DNA of 64,000 nt from Grifola frondosa (Eukaryota > Basidiomycota > Agaricomycetes > Polyporales > Grifolaceae), in assembly GCA_001683735.1 (NCBI GenBank), contig LUGG01000002.1, positions 1,798,001-1,862,000 of the forward strand, written 5' to 3'. The position numbers and the translations under genes were made by a program. Of the stretch, positions 44,014 through 55,037 are shown piece after piece (within the stretch, counting starts at the first letter, position 1; each line of letters starts with the position of its first letter). Below the pieces are notes generated by a model, which searched no databases, was not told the DNA's origin, and worked only from the letters and a program-made list of their open reading frames with translations.

Positions 44014-44281
44014 CATTTTGGTACCTTACCATCTCCCACTCATCACCACACACCATACACACCAATAGCAATATAGCGCTTCGGCACCAAAAAGTAACTC
44101 GATCGGGCCGCAGCGGTCGTCAGACGCTGCGGTCGCGTTGTCCGGCCTAGCGCCCGCGAGCATCTCAATCGAAAGCGTGCGAGATTAGGAAGAAAAAGAG
44201 ATATAAGACCTAAAAGTAAGTTCATAAGGGTTAGTTTAAGAGGAAAAAGTATGATAAGTCAAATTGAGATTTTGCTGATGC

Positions 44282-44567
44282 AGGCATCTACCACGAGGAC
44301 CTCTATCCCCTCGTCTGCTTCTTGCCACGCTTCGCCTCGCATCCCCCACTGTGGGCCACCGACGACGACATGCTCCCCATGTGGAAGGCATCTGCTATGG
44401 ACACCAACTGCCACCACACCGTGCATACCTTGACATCCAGGAACATGTCCATGGATTTGAATGCCCAACGCTCAAGTTCAGCGTCGCCACCCAAAGATGC
44501 CGTCGCTGCCGAGGAAGAAAAGGCCGACGTGTCCGATGAAGGCATTAGCTCGACAAAAAAAGCGTGA
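44282..44567 (+). pseudogene. Bestrophin-like gene fragment C (cytosolic exon)
   Basis: After a CAG acceptor-like sequence the frame reads IYHEDLYPLVCFLPRFASHP, DDDMLPMWKAS and a Ser/Ala-rich acidic tail. EDLYPL-CFLPR and DMLPMWKAS are hallmarks of fungal bestrophin-family (UPF0187) anion channels, in the loop after the first membrane pair. It starts immediately at the right terminus of the tyrosine-recombinase element. Confidence 0.75.
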
Positions 44568-45081
44568 TCTCCAGCGGGACATTAGAGTCGACCGCTTCGG
44601 GAGGGAGCTTCTTTCCCGTGAGGCTACGGCCAACCGTTGCAAACGAGTTTTGTGCAGGCTTCTTATGGCGGTGAGTGAACGGGTGGAAGATAACCTTCCA
44701 AATGCGCAAGAACGGCAGATAATCGTAGAGCGATTCCTTTGGTGAGTTGCGCGCGGGCTGCAGTGGGTGCTCGCTGGTCACGAAGGGCAGCGCCTTTTCG
44801 GGGTCGAGGGACTTCTTGCGCAAGACACCCCGCGCAGGGAGCGATAGCCTGGCGTGATTGTTGCGGAATGGACAGTTACAGCTTGCACTGGCATCCGCTA
44901 TGACCACCGGCATCGCTTCACTCCAAGATAATGTCACAAATCTAGAGCGGATTCGGAACATGCCTCCGCCCTTAGCATATCGGGCCCACTGAAGGATATC
45001 GTTGTGGATTTACTTGTTCTTCCTTCCTGTGAGTGATCCATGCGCGAGGTCAAGCTCGTTGTAATCCATCGTGATCATGTT
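44545..45081 (-). pseudogene. Bestrophin-like gene fragments A and D, inverted
   Basis: On the minus strand, from ATG 45081: MDYNELDLAHGSL, an in-frame TAA, IHNDILQWARYAKGGGMFRI and RSRFVTLSWSEAMPVV, the N-terminus preceding the first membrane helix. After a short unmatched stretch comes a later part of the protein: KKSLDPEKALPFVTSEHPL, PKESLYDYLPFLRIWK and PEAVDSNVPLEITLFLSS. The membrane helices and the EDLYPL exon normally between them are missing here. The block is in opposite orientation to fragments C and E on either side. Confidence 0.75.
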
Positions 45082-45177
45082 GCACTCCATAGTTTCAAAT
45101 ATTTACTGCTTTCAAATATTGACAATCCCGTAAGCCTCTCTAATGTAGTATCGAGATATACTACTGAATTCCATAGT

Positions 45178-45705
45178 AGTGTCACGGCGTTCGGGTCATT
45201 CTTGCCCCTGGGCCTTCTTGAGATCGGCCAGGAAATGTGCGTACGCTTTTTGAGGGTTTCATAGAATGGTTCTTTCTCACTTGCGATTCTTCGGCGAGAA
45301 CCCCTTTAATTACGATCTCAACGACTTAGGTGAGCGCCCCGTCGAGCGGAAATATACAGCGAAATGGGCGGCTAACCTGTTGGGACTGTCGCAGATCTCG
45401 ACCACTTCTGCCTGTACATTCAGCGTGAACTGCATGAAATCACGGCGGTATGTCTGATCCCCGTGATCATGACCTATGTACTGACGTTGTAATCGCAATA
45501 TTTATAGCATTGCGCCTCAGAACCGGAAGGGTACATTGATACCGCATGGAATCAACCCTTCGCGCCGACTGATAGACGGACTGCGGACGAGATGATAGAT
45601 GACCTCGATCATCTGTATCATGGTCCTGAGACAGGTATGCCTAGCATCAGAAGGACGCTGCTGAAGAGCTGGTGGGATGTAGATCAGATGACCAGGAAAG
45701 TTTAA
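45178..45705 (+). pseudogene. Bestrophin-like gene fragment E (C-terminal exons)
   Basis: Exons about 45178-45236 (VTAFGSFLPLGLLEIGQE), 45295-45329 (ENPFNYDLND), 45395-45447 (LDHFCLYIQRELHEITA) and 45508-45705 (HCASEPEGYIDTAWNQPF ... KSWWDVDQMTRKV, stop). The introns 45330-45394 (with CTAAC branch site) and 45448-45507 are canonical. The 45237-45294 intron has a GTGCGT donor, but its acceptor reads GG instead of AG at 45293-45294. ENPFNYDLND is the conserved acidic, Ca-binding-type motif of bestrophins. The last codons start the segmental duplication shared with position 1. Confidence 0.8.
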
Positions 45706-46391
45706 GATGGAAGGTAGTCTTTATGGACGCATATTTGAAGTGAGTCCCACTGGCTTATTTAGGTACTTGACCGAGCTTGACTGTTCGACCTATGCAGTTA
45801 AAAGGCGTAGGCTGCCAGTTGATCGAGCCGTTTGCACGTTGAACACTTGGTCGATGAGAAGAATTGAAACTATTTATCACTTTCGGACTGACAGTAGCTT
45901 GTATTAACTTAACCTCCGTTCTGGGCAGCCCTGCCAATTCAGTAACGCGACTAGCGTTTTGTTTGAGGTATTTGCCTCAGCCCGTGACCTCTGAGGCATC
46001 GCCGGATATCAGAGTGCGCCCCGTGGCGATGTCCGTGATTGGTCTAGAACATAAATTAGAGTAGAAGTGACTACTGCAGCAAATGGAAAACATCCGAAGT
46101 CCGTTCCCGTGGTAAACCGATACCGCAAACGTGAACGGCGGGAAACGTCACACTACAGCGCCTGTGTGATATAATAAATTTCCGAGCGTACGCGTTCATG
46201 AAGGGCTCCGTAGCCCGTCAGTATCTTGATATTCATACCGACCTGATAGGCATTTCCCACCATCCATTTCATTGTAGAGGTGGCGCAGTTCTCCGAGAAG
46301 GTGCGTAGTATTCTGCGTTGTCCAATTGCAGCTGGGACTTCTAGAAACGCGTGTACTCACCATGAGGCGCGATCGCTTCAGGGCTTTCCAA
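45698..46391 (+). repeat. Segmental duplication, copy 2 (5' flank part)
   Basis: Partner of 1-500, fuller by about 180 bp. Runs from the bestrophin stop through intergenic DNA to GGGCTTTCCAA. Here the coiled-coil gene follows in the same orientation 140 bp later. Confidence 0.9.
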
Positions 46392-46533
46392 CATCTAGGT
46401 TCTATGCGGCGAGGCTTCAGTATCGCTCATTCCTCCTGACTGCTCTCTCACCCACAGTCGAGATAACCTCCATCAGCCTGATCATCACTTCCCTCGTAAT
46501 CGTTTGCCCATACTTCTTTGACGACTCAAATCT

Positions 46534-49500
46534 ATGTCTACACTGCTGCCAGTAATCACCGAAAATGACGCTGGCACCCTACCGGAAGCTGAGCCGGGAC
46601 TCGAATGGAAGAACGAGATGAGAAAGAAGATTGAGGCGAGCATGCAGGAGATGGTGGAACTGGCAAGGAAGGACAGAGATGTCCAGCTGCAGGAAGCTAC
46701 GACGGACGCGGCACGAGAGGACATCGAACAGGCATACCGCATCGCCATGTCTGATCTCATCACCATGGCGCAGGAAGCATACTTGTTCGAGCTTACGCGG
46801 GAGAGGAAGGAGCGTCGGGCGGTATCCGGAGGACCGGTTAATGCGGATGTCGTGCGCGAGCAACAAGCAATCATGGCTGCTATTAAGAGGGGGAATCTGA
46901 GCGGCCGCAGGTTCAGCATAACGCAAGCGTCGGGGAAGGTACTAGTCATCGGCTGAGTGGAGACCGTGATCCACAGCCTCTTGCACCAGGAAAGGGACAC
47001 CAGAGAGAAGGCCCTATGAATTCCGATCGTAGTCTTCACTCGAATGTCGACAGGCATAGTCCGGAACATCTTGTGCCTCGAGTCCCAAATTCTGGTTTGG
47101 GACGAAAGACCAGCATCCCAGGTAGCTCCGAGGGCAGGAATTATCAGTTGCGTGGCAAATCGCCGCCATACTTCAGTAACGAGATGGACGTGATAGCACC
47201 GAACTTTGTCGGATCTTATCCTGACGCAGCATATGTGAGCCGCAGAACAAAGTGTCAGCTCTCTGTCGAGCAACAGGGCGAGACAGGAGTGGAGTCCCTT
47301 AGATTCTCATGATAATTCACCTCGAACGTCGAGGACACTGGCCCACGCCGCAGCCTCAATTGATCCTTCTGTAAGTCAAGCCAGACGAGACAGCATCACC
47401 CGGGGAAACGTATCGCGGTCCGGCAGTCTTCGGTCAAGTGGCAGACCACCCACAAACCCTGAACTTGCCTCGAATGTTCAAAAGGAGAAGATCGAGAGAG
47501 ACGCCGTCGAACAGCCAGTGGATGCCGATGGAGAAGGCCAGAGAGATGCAAGCCGAGGCACAGAGATCACCACGCCATCAGTCGTCTGCCAGTAGTTTGA
47601 ACCTTCGTGCTGGAAACCGCCTTTCGACATCAGGTTCTGTGCCGCATTCACAGCCAATGCCGATTCCTCGGTCTCCAGAGAACCATGATGTCTATGGCAG
47701 CGATTTTCCGAGTGGATATCGTCCAGAAAGACCAGAGAAGGTGAGAGCTACTATTCGTCGCTCGTCTTGTCTTGCTGACAATTCCATGCAGAGATCTAGT
47801 CTCACGTCGATGCCACCTACATCTATTCCGCTGGCTTTCCAAGATTTTTTGTATGAGCCCGGCCTCGAAGGGACCGGCACACATCGTCCAAACGGAGAGG
47901 AAAGGAGGGAATACCAATAGGTGGTTCGTCTCGCATGCCTGTGTCTCCTCAGGGGTCGCCAGAGAGCTCGCGATATATGAAGTCGATGCGAAACAAGCCT
48001 TCCTTCACATACGATTCACGTCAGCCACAGGGGAGTCCCTTCCCAGAATGGGTCCACGGTCCGGGGGATGTTCCTACTATGCATAGCGTCAGTGCGAGTC
48101 GACCAATCCCTAAATCGTCCACCGTAGATGATAGAGCCTATCGATCACCTTCCAGTTATGATATGAGAAACAGCTACAGCTCCCATAGCCCGCCAGTACA
48201 GTCGGTGGCGGGCGCGAATAGGCCTCTCGCAAAGCAGCCATCATTCACGCCCAATGATGGGGCTCGAGCACGTACGAGTTCTAGGCCTCTACACAGATAT
48301 CACACGCAGGATATACGTGGAGATCAGCATGAGACCAGGGGTGCTGGTTCCATGCGATCGCCGTCTTCAAATCCAAACTTCTCTTATCATCGTGACCAAC
48401 CGAGCCCGATGCTCGGTGAATCCGATGAGTTCAACGAGGATAATGAATACAGCGACGATGATTACGGCGATGACTACCCACCGGGGGATTTCGACATGTG
48501 GGACCTTCCGCCCTGGCTGTCGGAGTTGGACGATTCAACGCCGGCGAGAACAGAGGCGCAGGCGTTGAAAGAATATGAGGACCTTCGGAGGGCGGAAGAA
48601 ATCAAAATGATGGAGGAGAAAGTGAAGCAGACTAAGGAGGAAGTCATGAAAAAAGCAGCGGAGGCTGAACGCATGGCAGAGGAAGTGCGGATACGGGAAG
48701 AAGAGACTCGGAAGAAGGAGATGGAGATGAAGCAGAAGGAAGAAGAGCTGCAACGGCGCGAAAAGGAGCTAGAACAGAGGGAACTAGAGGAGCGGAAGCG
48801 GAGGGAACAAGAGGCGAAACAGAAAGAAGAGGAACGGAAACGTGAGGAAGAGGAGCGGAGACGTAAGGAACGAGAGGCAAAGGAAAAGGAAAATGAGAGG
48901 AAACTCGACGAGGAGCTGAAACGCAGGGCTGAAGCAGCAGAAACTTCGAGACTGCAAGAGAAAGCCAGGATGGAGGGCTTCCGCAAGGAGCAAGATGAGG
49001 TCCGGCGACGCACCGAAGATCGGAAGAGACAAGACAGCATGGGGAGCTCTTCGAGTGCCAGTCAGTCAGCAGGTTCGCCATACTCTTCGACGTCTCCTTC
49101 GAGTCCCTGGCCAATTCCCAATCGGAACGGTTCGAATGGCTCTGCAGACCGTAACAGCACGTCCTCCTCCAGCGGGGGAGTACGACGGGCTCGATGCGAT
49201 CATCATCGTCTGCATGGCCGAATCCTTCAGGGTATTCTCAAACCTCCGCTTCGAGTCGCACGTCGAGCACGCCAACCCCCACACCTACTCCGAGCACGAA
49301 GCCGGGCGCATGGAAATCTGCCAACCCAAGTCAATCTGGCGCGACTCCCAGTAGCGGCACGTCGACCACTCCTACAGATCACGAAACCCAGTCAGCAAAG
49401 GAAAGGGCATGGGCTCGTCGCCAAGCCGAATTCGCGAAGGAACAGCAGGAGAAATTCCTACGCGACCAAGAGCGCCAGCAGAGGCTACACGCAACTCAAG

Positions 49501-49886
49501 AGTCCAAGACCATGAGTAAGGAAGAGGTGGAGAAGCTGTTCGCAGAGCACGAGCGGCAATGGAACAAGGTCGCGACAATGGATATGATTTCCTGGAATAT
49601 TATCCCTTGGCCGACGTTCAAGTATCCGAACGGGCCAGAAGATCTAACAAGACCGGCGATTAGCGCCTATGTCTTGTCCCCGCTTTATCCTACCGACCGG
49701 TCCAAAACAGAGAAGGACCGCGTGAAGGAGCAGATACGGAGATGGCATCCAGATCGATTTGACACTAGAATGCTGCCGAAGGTGCGGGAAGATGAAAGAG
49801 AGAAAGTCAAAGAGGGCGCAGGAGTTGTAGCACGGAATTTGAATGAAGTGCTAACCAGCTTGTCGAATAAAGATGTATTTTCATGA
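46534..49886 (+). pseudogene. Coiled-coil protein with C-terminal J-like (HPD) segment, copy 2
   Basis: Coding similarity is continuous but spread over frames 46534-46890, 46890-47312, 47438-47905, 47905-49175 and 49175-49886. Each change is in the direction of one missing base, three of them in G-runs (five G at 46890 where copy 1 has six; GAGGG near 47906; CGGGGG near 49175). Order: acidic N-terminus (MSTLLPVITENDAGT), Ser/Pro/Arg-rich region, acidic patch (NEYSDDDYGDDYPPGD), about 140 residues of Glu/Lys/Arg coiled coil (48550-49040), Ser/Thr-rich linker, then SKEEVEKLFAEHERQW and SPLYPTDRSKTEKD ... RRWHPDRFDTRML. WHPDRF is an HPD motif as in NFKBIL1-like and J-domain proteins. Either a pseudogene or a gene with assembly indels or unannotated introns. 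Confidence 0.75.
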
Positions 49887-51349
49887 TTGTAAGAGTAAGT
49901 GCCGTGCTTTATTATCGTGGAAGCGCTCACCTCAACGGATTTGCATTTTGAAGTAGCTCGTCTCACACGTACTTTCATACCTACCCCTGCATTGTAACAA
50001 CACCACACATCGCATCGTTATACCATGATCTAGGAAATTCACAAATGGGCTTGAAAGGTTGGACTTGTAATACCTTGGGATTGTATAAAGCCCAGTCAGC
50101 TCAGGGGCTTGATAGCGTACGGTTATGGCGAGTCTCCAACCGCTCGCACAAGCCATGCATACATGACCCCCTGATGCCAGTATGACCTATGCAGAGCATA
50201 TGTGAATATATGCACGCATCCAACAAGGGATAATAGAAAAAAGCACACAGAACGCGTTGAGCCCAATTCATGAGGGTAATTAAGAGAAAGCATGAGCCTG
50301 CGCCCGAGGTTCAGGGTTCTGCGGATGAGTCACTTCGAATAAATGTCGAAAGTTGCCAGATGAAGATGACAACATATAGCCCCTCACATGCACACGTCCA
50401 TATGGCTTCGCACTAACTGAACGTGGCTTGCGACCAACGTGCACCCGCACGCTAATGCTAAGTCCAGTTGTGGTACTGATATAACTTTTTTCAGTGCGCC
50501 CGTGATGATCCCAATCCGCGCTTGGTGCCATAAATGGAAAAAAGAAGCGTACCAGATCTGCGGGAGGGCCACTGTATTTTATGAACATAAGAGGACGATG
50601 CCAAAGCATCAAAACTGTGTAGAGACTGTTTGAAAAAAAAATTATCGTAGTGACATAACAACCAAACCGAGCGTGAATTTCAATACAATTTAACGTACTG
50701 AGATGAGCGAAATATAGCTCGAGGCCATTTTGAGAAATCCTTCAACCCATCTGTGTGAGCAATTTGTCATCGGAGGTATTCACATATTCCTGTGGGACAA
50801 GAAGTGGACGTGATTCTCAAGGAAGCAATATGGTGGGGGAAAGAAAGTTGCGCGTTGGAGGTTCTAGTCACGAAACGCGACTAGTCACACACGTGACGCT
50901 GCGTGACAGACACGAGAAAAATCATGCCACACAAGGATCCGACTCGGTTTCACCAAGCGTGGCAAGCGTCGATCCGATTCACCGAGCAAACGTGAAGTAT
51001 CGGTATCGTAATAATGTCGAGCAGAAGATACCCCCAAAGAACCCTCCCATAGGCGGACTCAAATTTGACTGCGCACTAGTAGTAGGTAAACTTGAACTCT
51101 GAACTTTGCGTCATATGCGTGGAAGCCGTCGAGAGGCTATCGTGTTATCTTTTAGCGTATGACTTTCCATTTCCCCTCGAGCGAAAACAAGGTTCCCATG
51201 CAATGTGTGAGACCACATGCGATAAAACCACTCACACTAACACGTTTCATAGCAACATTATCGAATACAGAGGCTTCGAACAAGTGGCGCAACTTCCAAG
51301 ATAACGGTACATACCAGCCTAAAACGCGTTTTACAACACTCCTGATGCA
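49887..51349. other. Intergenic region, no gene supported
   Basis: Short frames on both strands without motifs. Around 50870-50920 there is a cluster of CACGTGAC/GTCACG-like words (CTAGTCACGAAACGCGACTA, ACACGTGACGCTGCGTGAC) that could be regulatory, unproven. Confidence 0.45.
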
Positions 51350-52616
51350 CTAGTAAAGTCTAGAGCAAGACGGGCACATGCACTGCACATTCCTCAAAAC
51401 ATACCGAGGATCGATGTCACGAACAACGCTGACAAGTGACTAGCAACAACCACACTGAATTCATCGAATCTAAAGCCAGTTGGAGCGGGAATGCTTACCC
51501 TCACAGCGTGATTGTATTCCTTACGCGCTTGATTTCGAGCCTTCTTAGTCTTGGCTTTGAAGTTCCTGTGAAAAGACAGAACATGAACGCCAAAAAGCGT
51601 GGAAGAGGACAACCCGCACTTGCGAGCGCAACGCGTGGCGCCGGGTGGCAAATCCGATGCGACCGGCGGGAAGTCTTTGGCCGTCTCAAACTGCATCCAG
51701 AAGTTGTAGAAGCCCTTGACGCACTCGTCGTTCTTGTACCGAGAGTTCCACGGGGTCCTAAAGTAGCCGAATGACGGCGCAGACATCTTAGCAATCTTTA
51801 GCTCATCCATGATCACGCGCTCGAATATGCTGCGGTACATCGTGTAAAAGCTCTTTGAACGCCAACGAACCGTCAACTCAAACTCAACCAGAGGCAGATG
51901 TGTCGCACATACCTTTGGTCCATCGCTGAAGAAGTCCAGTTCAGGTGAGAGGTACAAATGGAACTTTGCAATATCGTAGACGGTTAAATCGCCGGGATAT
52001 TCGCGGGGGTCGAATGGTCTGAAATTGGACTTTGGAGCTGTATATCTGCGTGTATAATTCCGAGCCCCACGCGTGTGAGACTCGGTGCTTGCGCGAGCTT
52101 CGGTATATGCGCGAGCCTCGGGACGTAAAAAGCCAGGCATCCGCGATGTAGGATCTTCTGGCTCCGGCGGAGGAGCTTGGGATCTCGTAGGCTTCTCGCT
52201 GTCATATGAAGCTCGTTGCTATCCACACGGAGTGAATGAAGACCGGCAAGTCTGCCCACGCGTTATTTCTCACCTGCTCGTCGCTCAAGATCTGAAAAGC
52301 TCCATAAGGGACAAAGGGAATGCTTTATCAGAGAGCGTCCCACCTCATAAGCCTGCTGAATTGCCGCGAATCGCTCGGTGGATCTCTGTACATTTTCAAC
52401 ATTTTTGTCCGGATGATGTACCAACGCCAGCTTCCGGTACGAGAGCTAGAGAAGAGAGTCAACACACTGATCTCAGCCAGCTATCGTATGCAATGATCAT
52501 ACCTTGATCTCCGCTGCCGTCGCATTTTCGTTGACCCCTAGGACCACATAGTGGTCTCCAGATGCGAAACGGGCGTCGTCGTCGACAGAGCTGGCGATCG
52601 ATGCAGCTGCGCCCAT
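51350..52616 (-). CDS. JJJ1/DNAJC21-type J-domain protein, 3'-truncated
   Basis: Five exons on the minus strand: 52503-52616, 52344-52445, 52274-52291, 51499-52218 and 51350-51439, all phase 0, with introns of 52-60 bp and canonical borders; total 347 residues. The J domain is residues about 20-85 ([31 protein letters not shown] with the HPD triad, [15 protein letters not shown]). Then the JJJ1-specific region: [54 protein letters not shown] and [13 protein letters not shown]. Members are cytosolic Hsp70 co-chaperones of late 60S ribosome maturation. Family proteins run to about 500-600 residues with C2H2 zinc fingers beyond this point; here the frame ends after 17 unrelated residues and no finger follows. 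Exon 3 of 18 nt is unusually small. Truncated gene or pseudogene; a full copy is expected elsewhere. Confidence 0.8.
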
Positions 52617-53955
52617 ACCGCCGTCCTACTGCCACGTAACGTTGGTGAGTGGAGAGGACAAAGGGTCCAGAATGTATCGATACGCGTGCGCGATGCGTGC
52701 TATCCTGCCTGTCGTTTACTTGGTGAATCATGCCTCGCTCGAAAAGGTAATACCTAGATCAGACATGCAGATACAGATAAGACGGCAGATATCCCTCGGA
52801 CTTGCATCTTGCTGGAATGAATCTGTCTCGAGTGCAATCTTGAAATCCGGTAATCTTGAACTTGAAGGATGGTATACAATGCATACGATCCAAATCATAC
52901 AAGACGGTGAAGCTCTGAAATCTGGCAGTTAGGCGCCAGCGAGTCCGCGGCTCAAAATCAGCAAGAAAACCGGAAGGTACCTGGTTCAGAACAAGAAGAT
53001 TCATTGCCAACTTAGAATATTGTAAATTTCGAGGGTTCGTCTGTCGTTCGGTGTCAGTCCCGGCTTTCTAGGAATCCAAGATATTAAATTGCCGCATAGA
53101 TCTACGTATCGAGCGAGGCAGTTTGCTTTGCTTTGGAATGGTTGGTGACACCTTCGAAGGTGAGGGATCTCTAATGATCTAGGTTGAGATGCCTTGCAGT
53201 GAGTGCTGCACTGAGATATCTAGCCAGATTCTCTTGAAGAGGACGTCAAGTAGTGACATTAAAGAGTCGTCTTGTTTCAGCAGGATAGTGATGAACAATA
53301 TTCCATGACCCTGGTCCGTACTGCTGATCCGATCCAATATAGCGATCCGGAGCATGTCCGCTTTCGCTGAAACCAATGATACAGGGTACGCATGGGTACT
53401 GGAAGCTTTGTGAAATGAAGCTGAGGGCTGCGCTGGCGGTGATCGCAAGCTGAGGAGAGTTCAGGAGCGTCAAAAATAAAGGTGAGCAGGTGAGCGCATT
53501 ACTCACCTGATCATCTGGGCGGTTTGTAAACGGGAAAAACCCTCTGGATGCAAGGTTCAAACATTCAAACATTCGAACATTCAGACGTTCACGTCTTGGG
53601 CTCTATAAACATGTATAACATGCCGTCACGATATAAAGATCGAAGTCTTCAACAACTCGTACAAATTCGCACATCGCCTCATCGCGACTGATGCATCAAA
53701 ACCAGAGGAGATACTTCGGCGACACTTGAGCGCGGTGCCATAAACCCAGCTGACGACTGCGTCGCAAGGCACGATGCTGTCTACGTTTACGCTCACGCAG
53801 AGAGAACGGCTGATATGTATTCATCGCTTGCGCTGCGGATTTGTGGCCAGCCACCGACCCGCGCCACAAAACCGAACTCCATACAGGATAATTGAGGGGC
53901 AGTGCATACGCGACGAGACGGGCCCGGCCGCAGACATGTGATCGGTTCCACGCGC
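52617..53955. other. Region without supported gene
   Basis: Minus-strand frames at 52759-53010 and 53179-53572 lack recognisable motifs. TTCAAACATTCAAACATTCG-type ATTC(A/G)AAC tandem words lie at 53558-53590. Otherwise nothing clear. Confidence 0.4.
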
Positions 53956-54170
53956 TGCACCTTCAGCCCGCGTCCAGAATGTCTGCACGATTACGAGACT
54001 CGCGAGTTTGGATGGGTCACGAGTGTGCTTGATCTGCGGACGGGTGAACCAGAGAATCGGCATCTCACGACGCGAACTGAGTGAATACGCTGCACCTTCA
54101 GCCCGCGTCCAGAATGTCTACACCACGGCTGAACCAGAGAATCGGCATCACACGACGCGAACTGAATGAG
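53952..54170. repeat. Imperfect tandem duplication (about 130- and 85-bp spacing)
   Basis: CGCTGCACCTTCAGCCCGCG followed by TCCAGAATGTCT occurs at 53959 and 54089. GAACCAGAGAATCGGCATC followed by ACGACGCGAACTGA occurs at 54046 and 54132. The second unit lacks about 45 bp between the two blocks. Confidence 0.85.
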
Positions 54171-55037
54171 CGCCGCAGAGTTCAGCGGATCGGAGCGTAC
54201 TGAATCGAACACCCAATAAATCAGACGGTCCCAAAATTCCGCGCTGGAGTGCAAGGCAACCGACATCATCATCATCTCCACATGCACATCCGTGCGCTGA
54301 TATCGGGTTCTGGTAATCCATTACTCCATACATACATGATACAGCACCTCGAATCAAGAGAATACCTTGCAGTGGATCTTCCTCCTCTCTACTGTATTGC
54401 CAAACGGGTAATGTCTGTGAACCAAAGGACGGTTATGGACCCAGCGCACAGACCAGTGACGGCAGCCCACCTGAAAATTTCACGCGCAGTACGCATGTCA
54501 TGCTTCGGATGGAATTTCCCAGGTGAGCGCGTACGGGAAGCGCCCCGACACGGGCCCAGTCCCGAGATGAAAGCTAAACATCATGATCGCGTCAAAACGG
54601 ACAAACGCACACAAGTAAGTAAGTATCCAGCGGATTCACGAGCGCGCGGGATCCAACATCGCTCAGAATCGCCATCACAGATACTTAACGGAAGAGGTAG
54701 AGAAACACAAGCGTGGAGTTTATGATGCCTGCGCCTAAACAACGGTCGCACATACAGTAGATGGCCCTGCGCTGAATGACGAACGAATGCACTCTGGGCC
54801 AAGAGAAGAGAAGGTCGTACAGAGAAGATAATGTGCTTCTGGCGTCGATTGCACGGAGAGGTGCCATCGAGCCGCAGGCCCATGAGAAGGCCGCCCTTCG
54901 CCGCGGCCGTAATGGAAGGTAAGTATGCTGACACCAGGCGTACTTTACCGCATCCGTGCTGTGACTTCAATTTCAAGACACCGCAAAGTGCAATTAAAGT
55001 GGTGAAATATTAATTTCATCGCACATGCGTTCACTAG
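54171..55037. other. Region without supported gene
   Basis: Frames at 54249-54725 (plus) and 54581-54976 (minus) overlap and neither shows a domain. No repeat was seen. Confidence 0.4.

Larger units (their letters stand above)
41611..44280 (+). mobile_element. Tyrosine-recombinase (DIRS/Ngaro-like) element lacking reverse transcriptase
   Basis: Ends are inverted repeats: CATCAGCAAAATCTCAATTT at 41611 and its complement ending at 44280, with similarity continuing (ACTTATCATACTTTTT; CCCTTATGA) for roughly 100 bp with gaps. Between them lie a Gag-like CCCH gene and a tyrosine recombinase on the plus strand. No target duplication is visible, as expected for tyrosine-recombinase integration. RT/RNase H, present in DIRS-type elements between these two genes, is absent. 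The right end directly abuts a bestrophin exon. Confidence 0.75.

Noticed and set aside
48474..49114. Long Ser/Phe/Leu-rich minus-strand frames over the coiled coil
   Set aside because: They are shadows of the Glu/Lys/Arg-rich coiled-coil codons on the plus strand.
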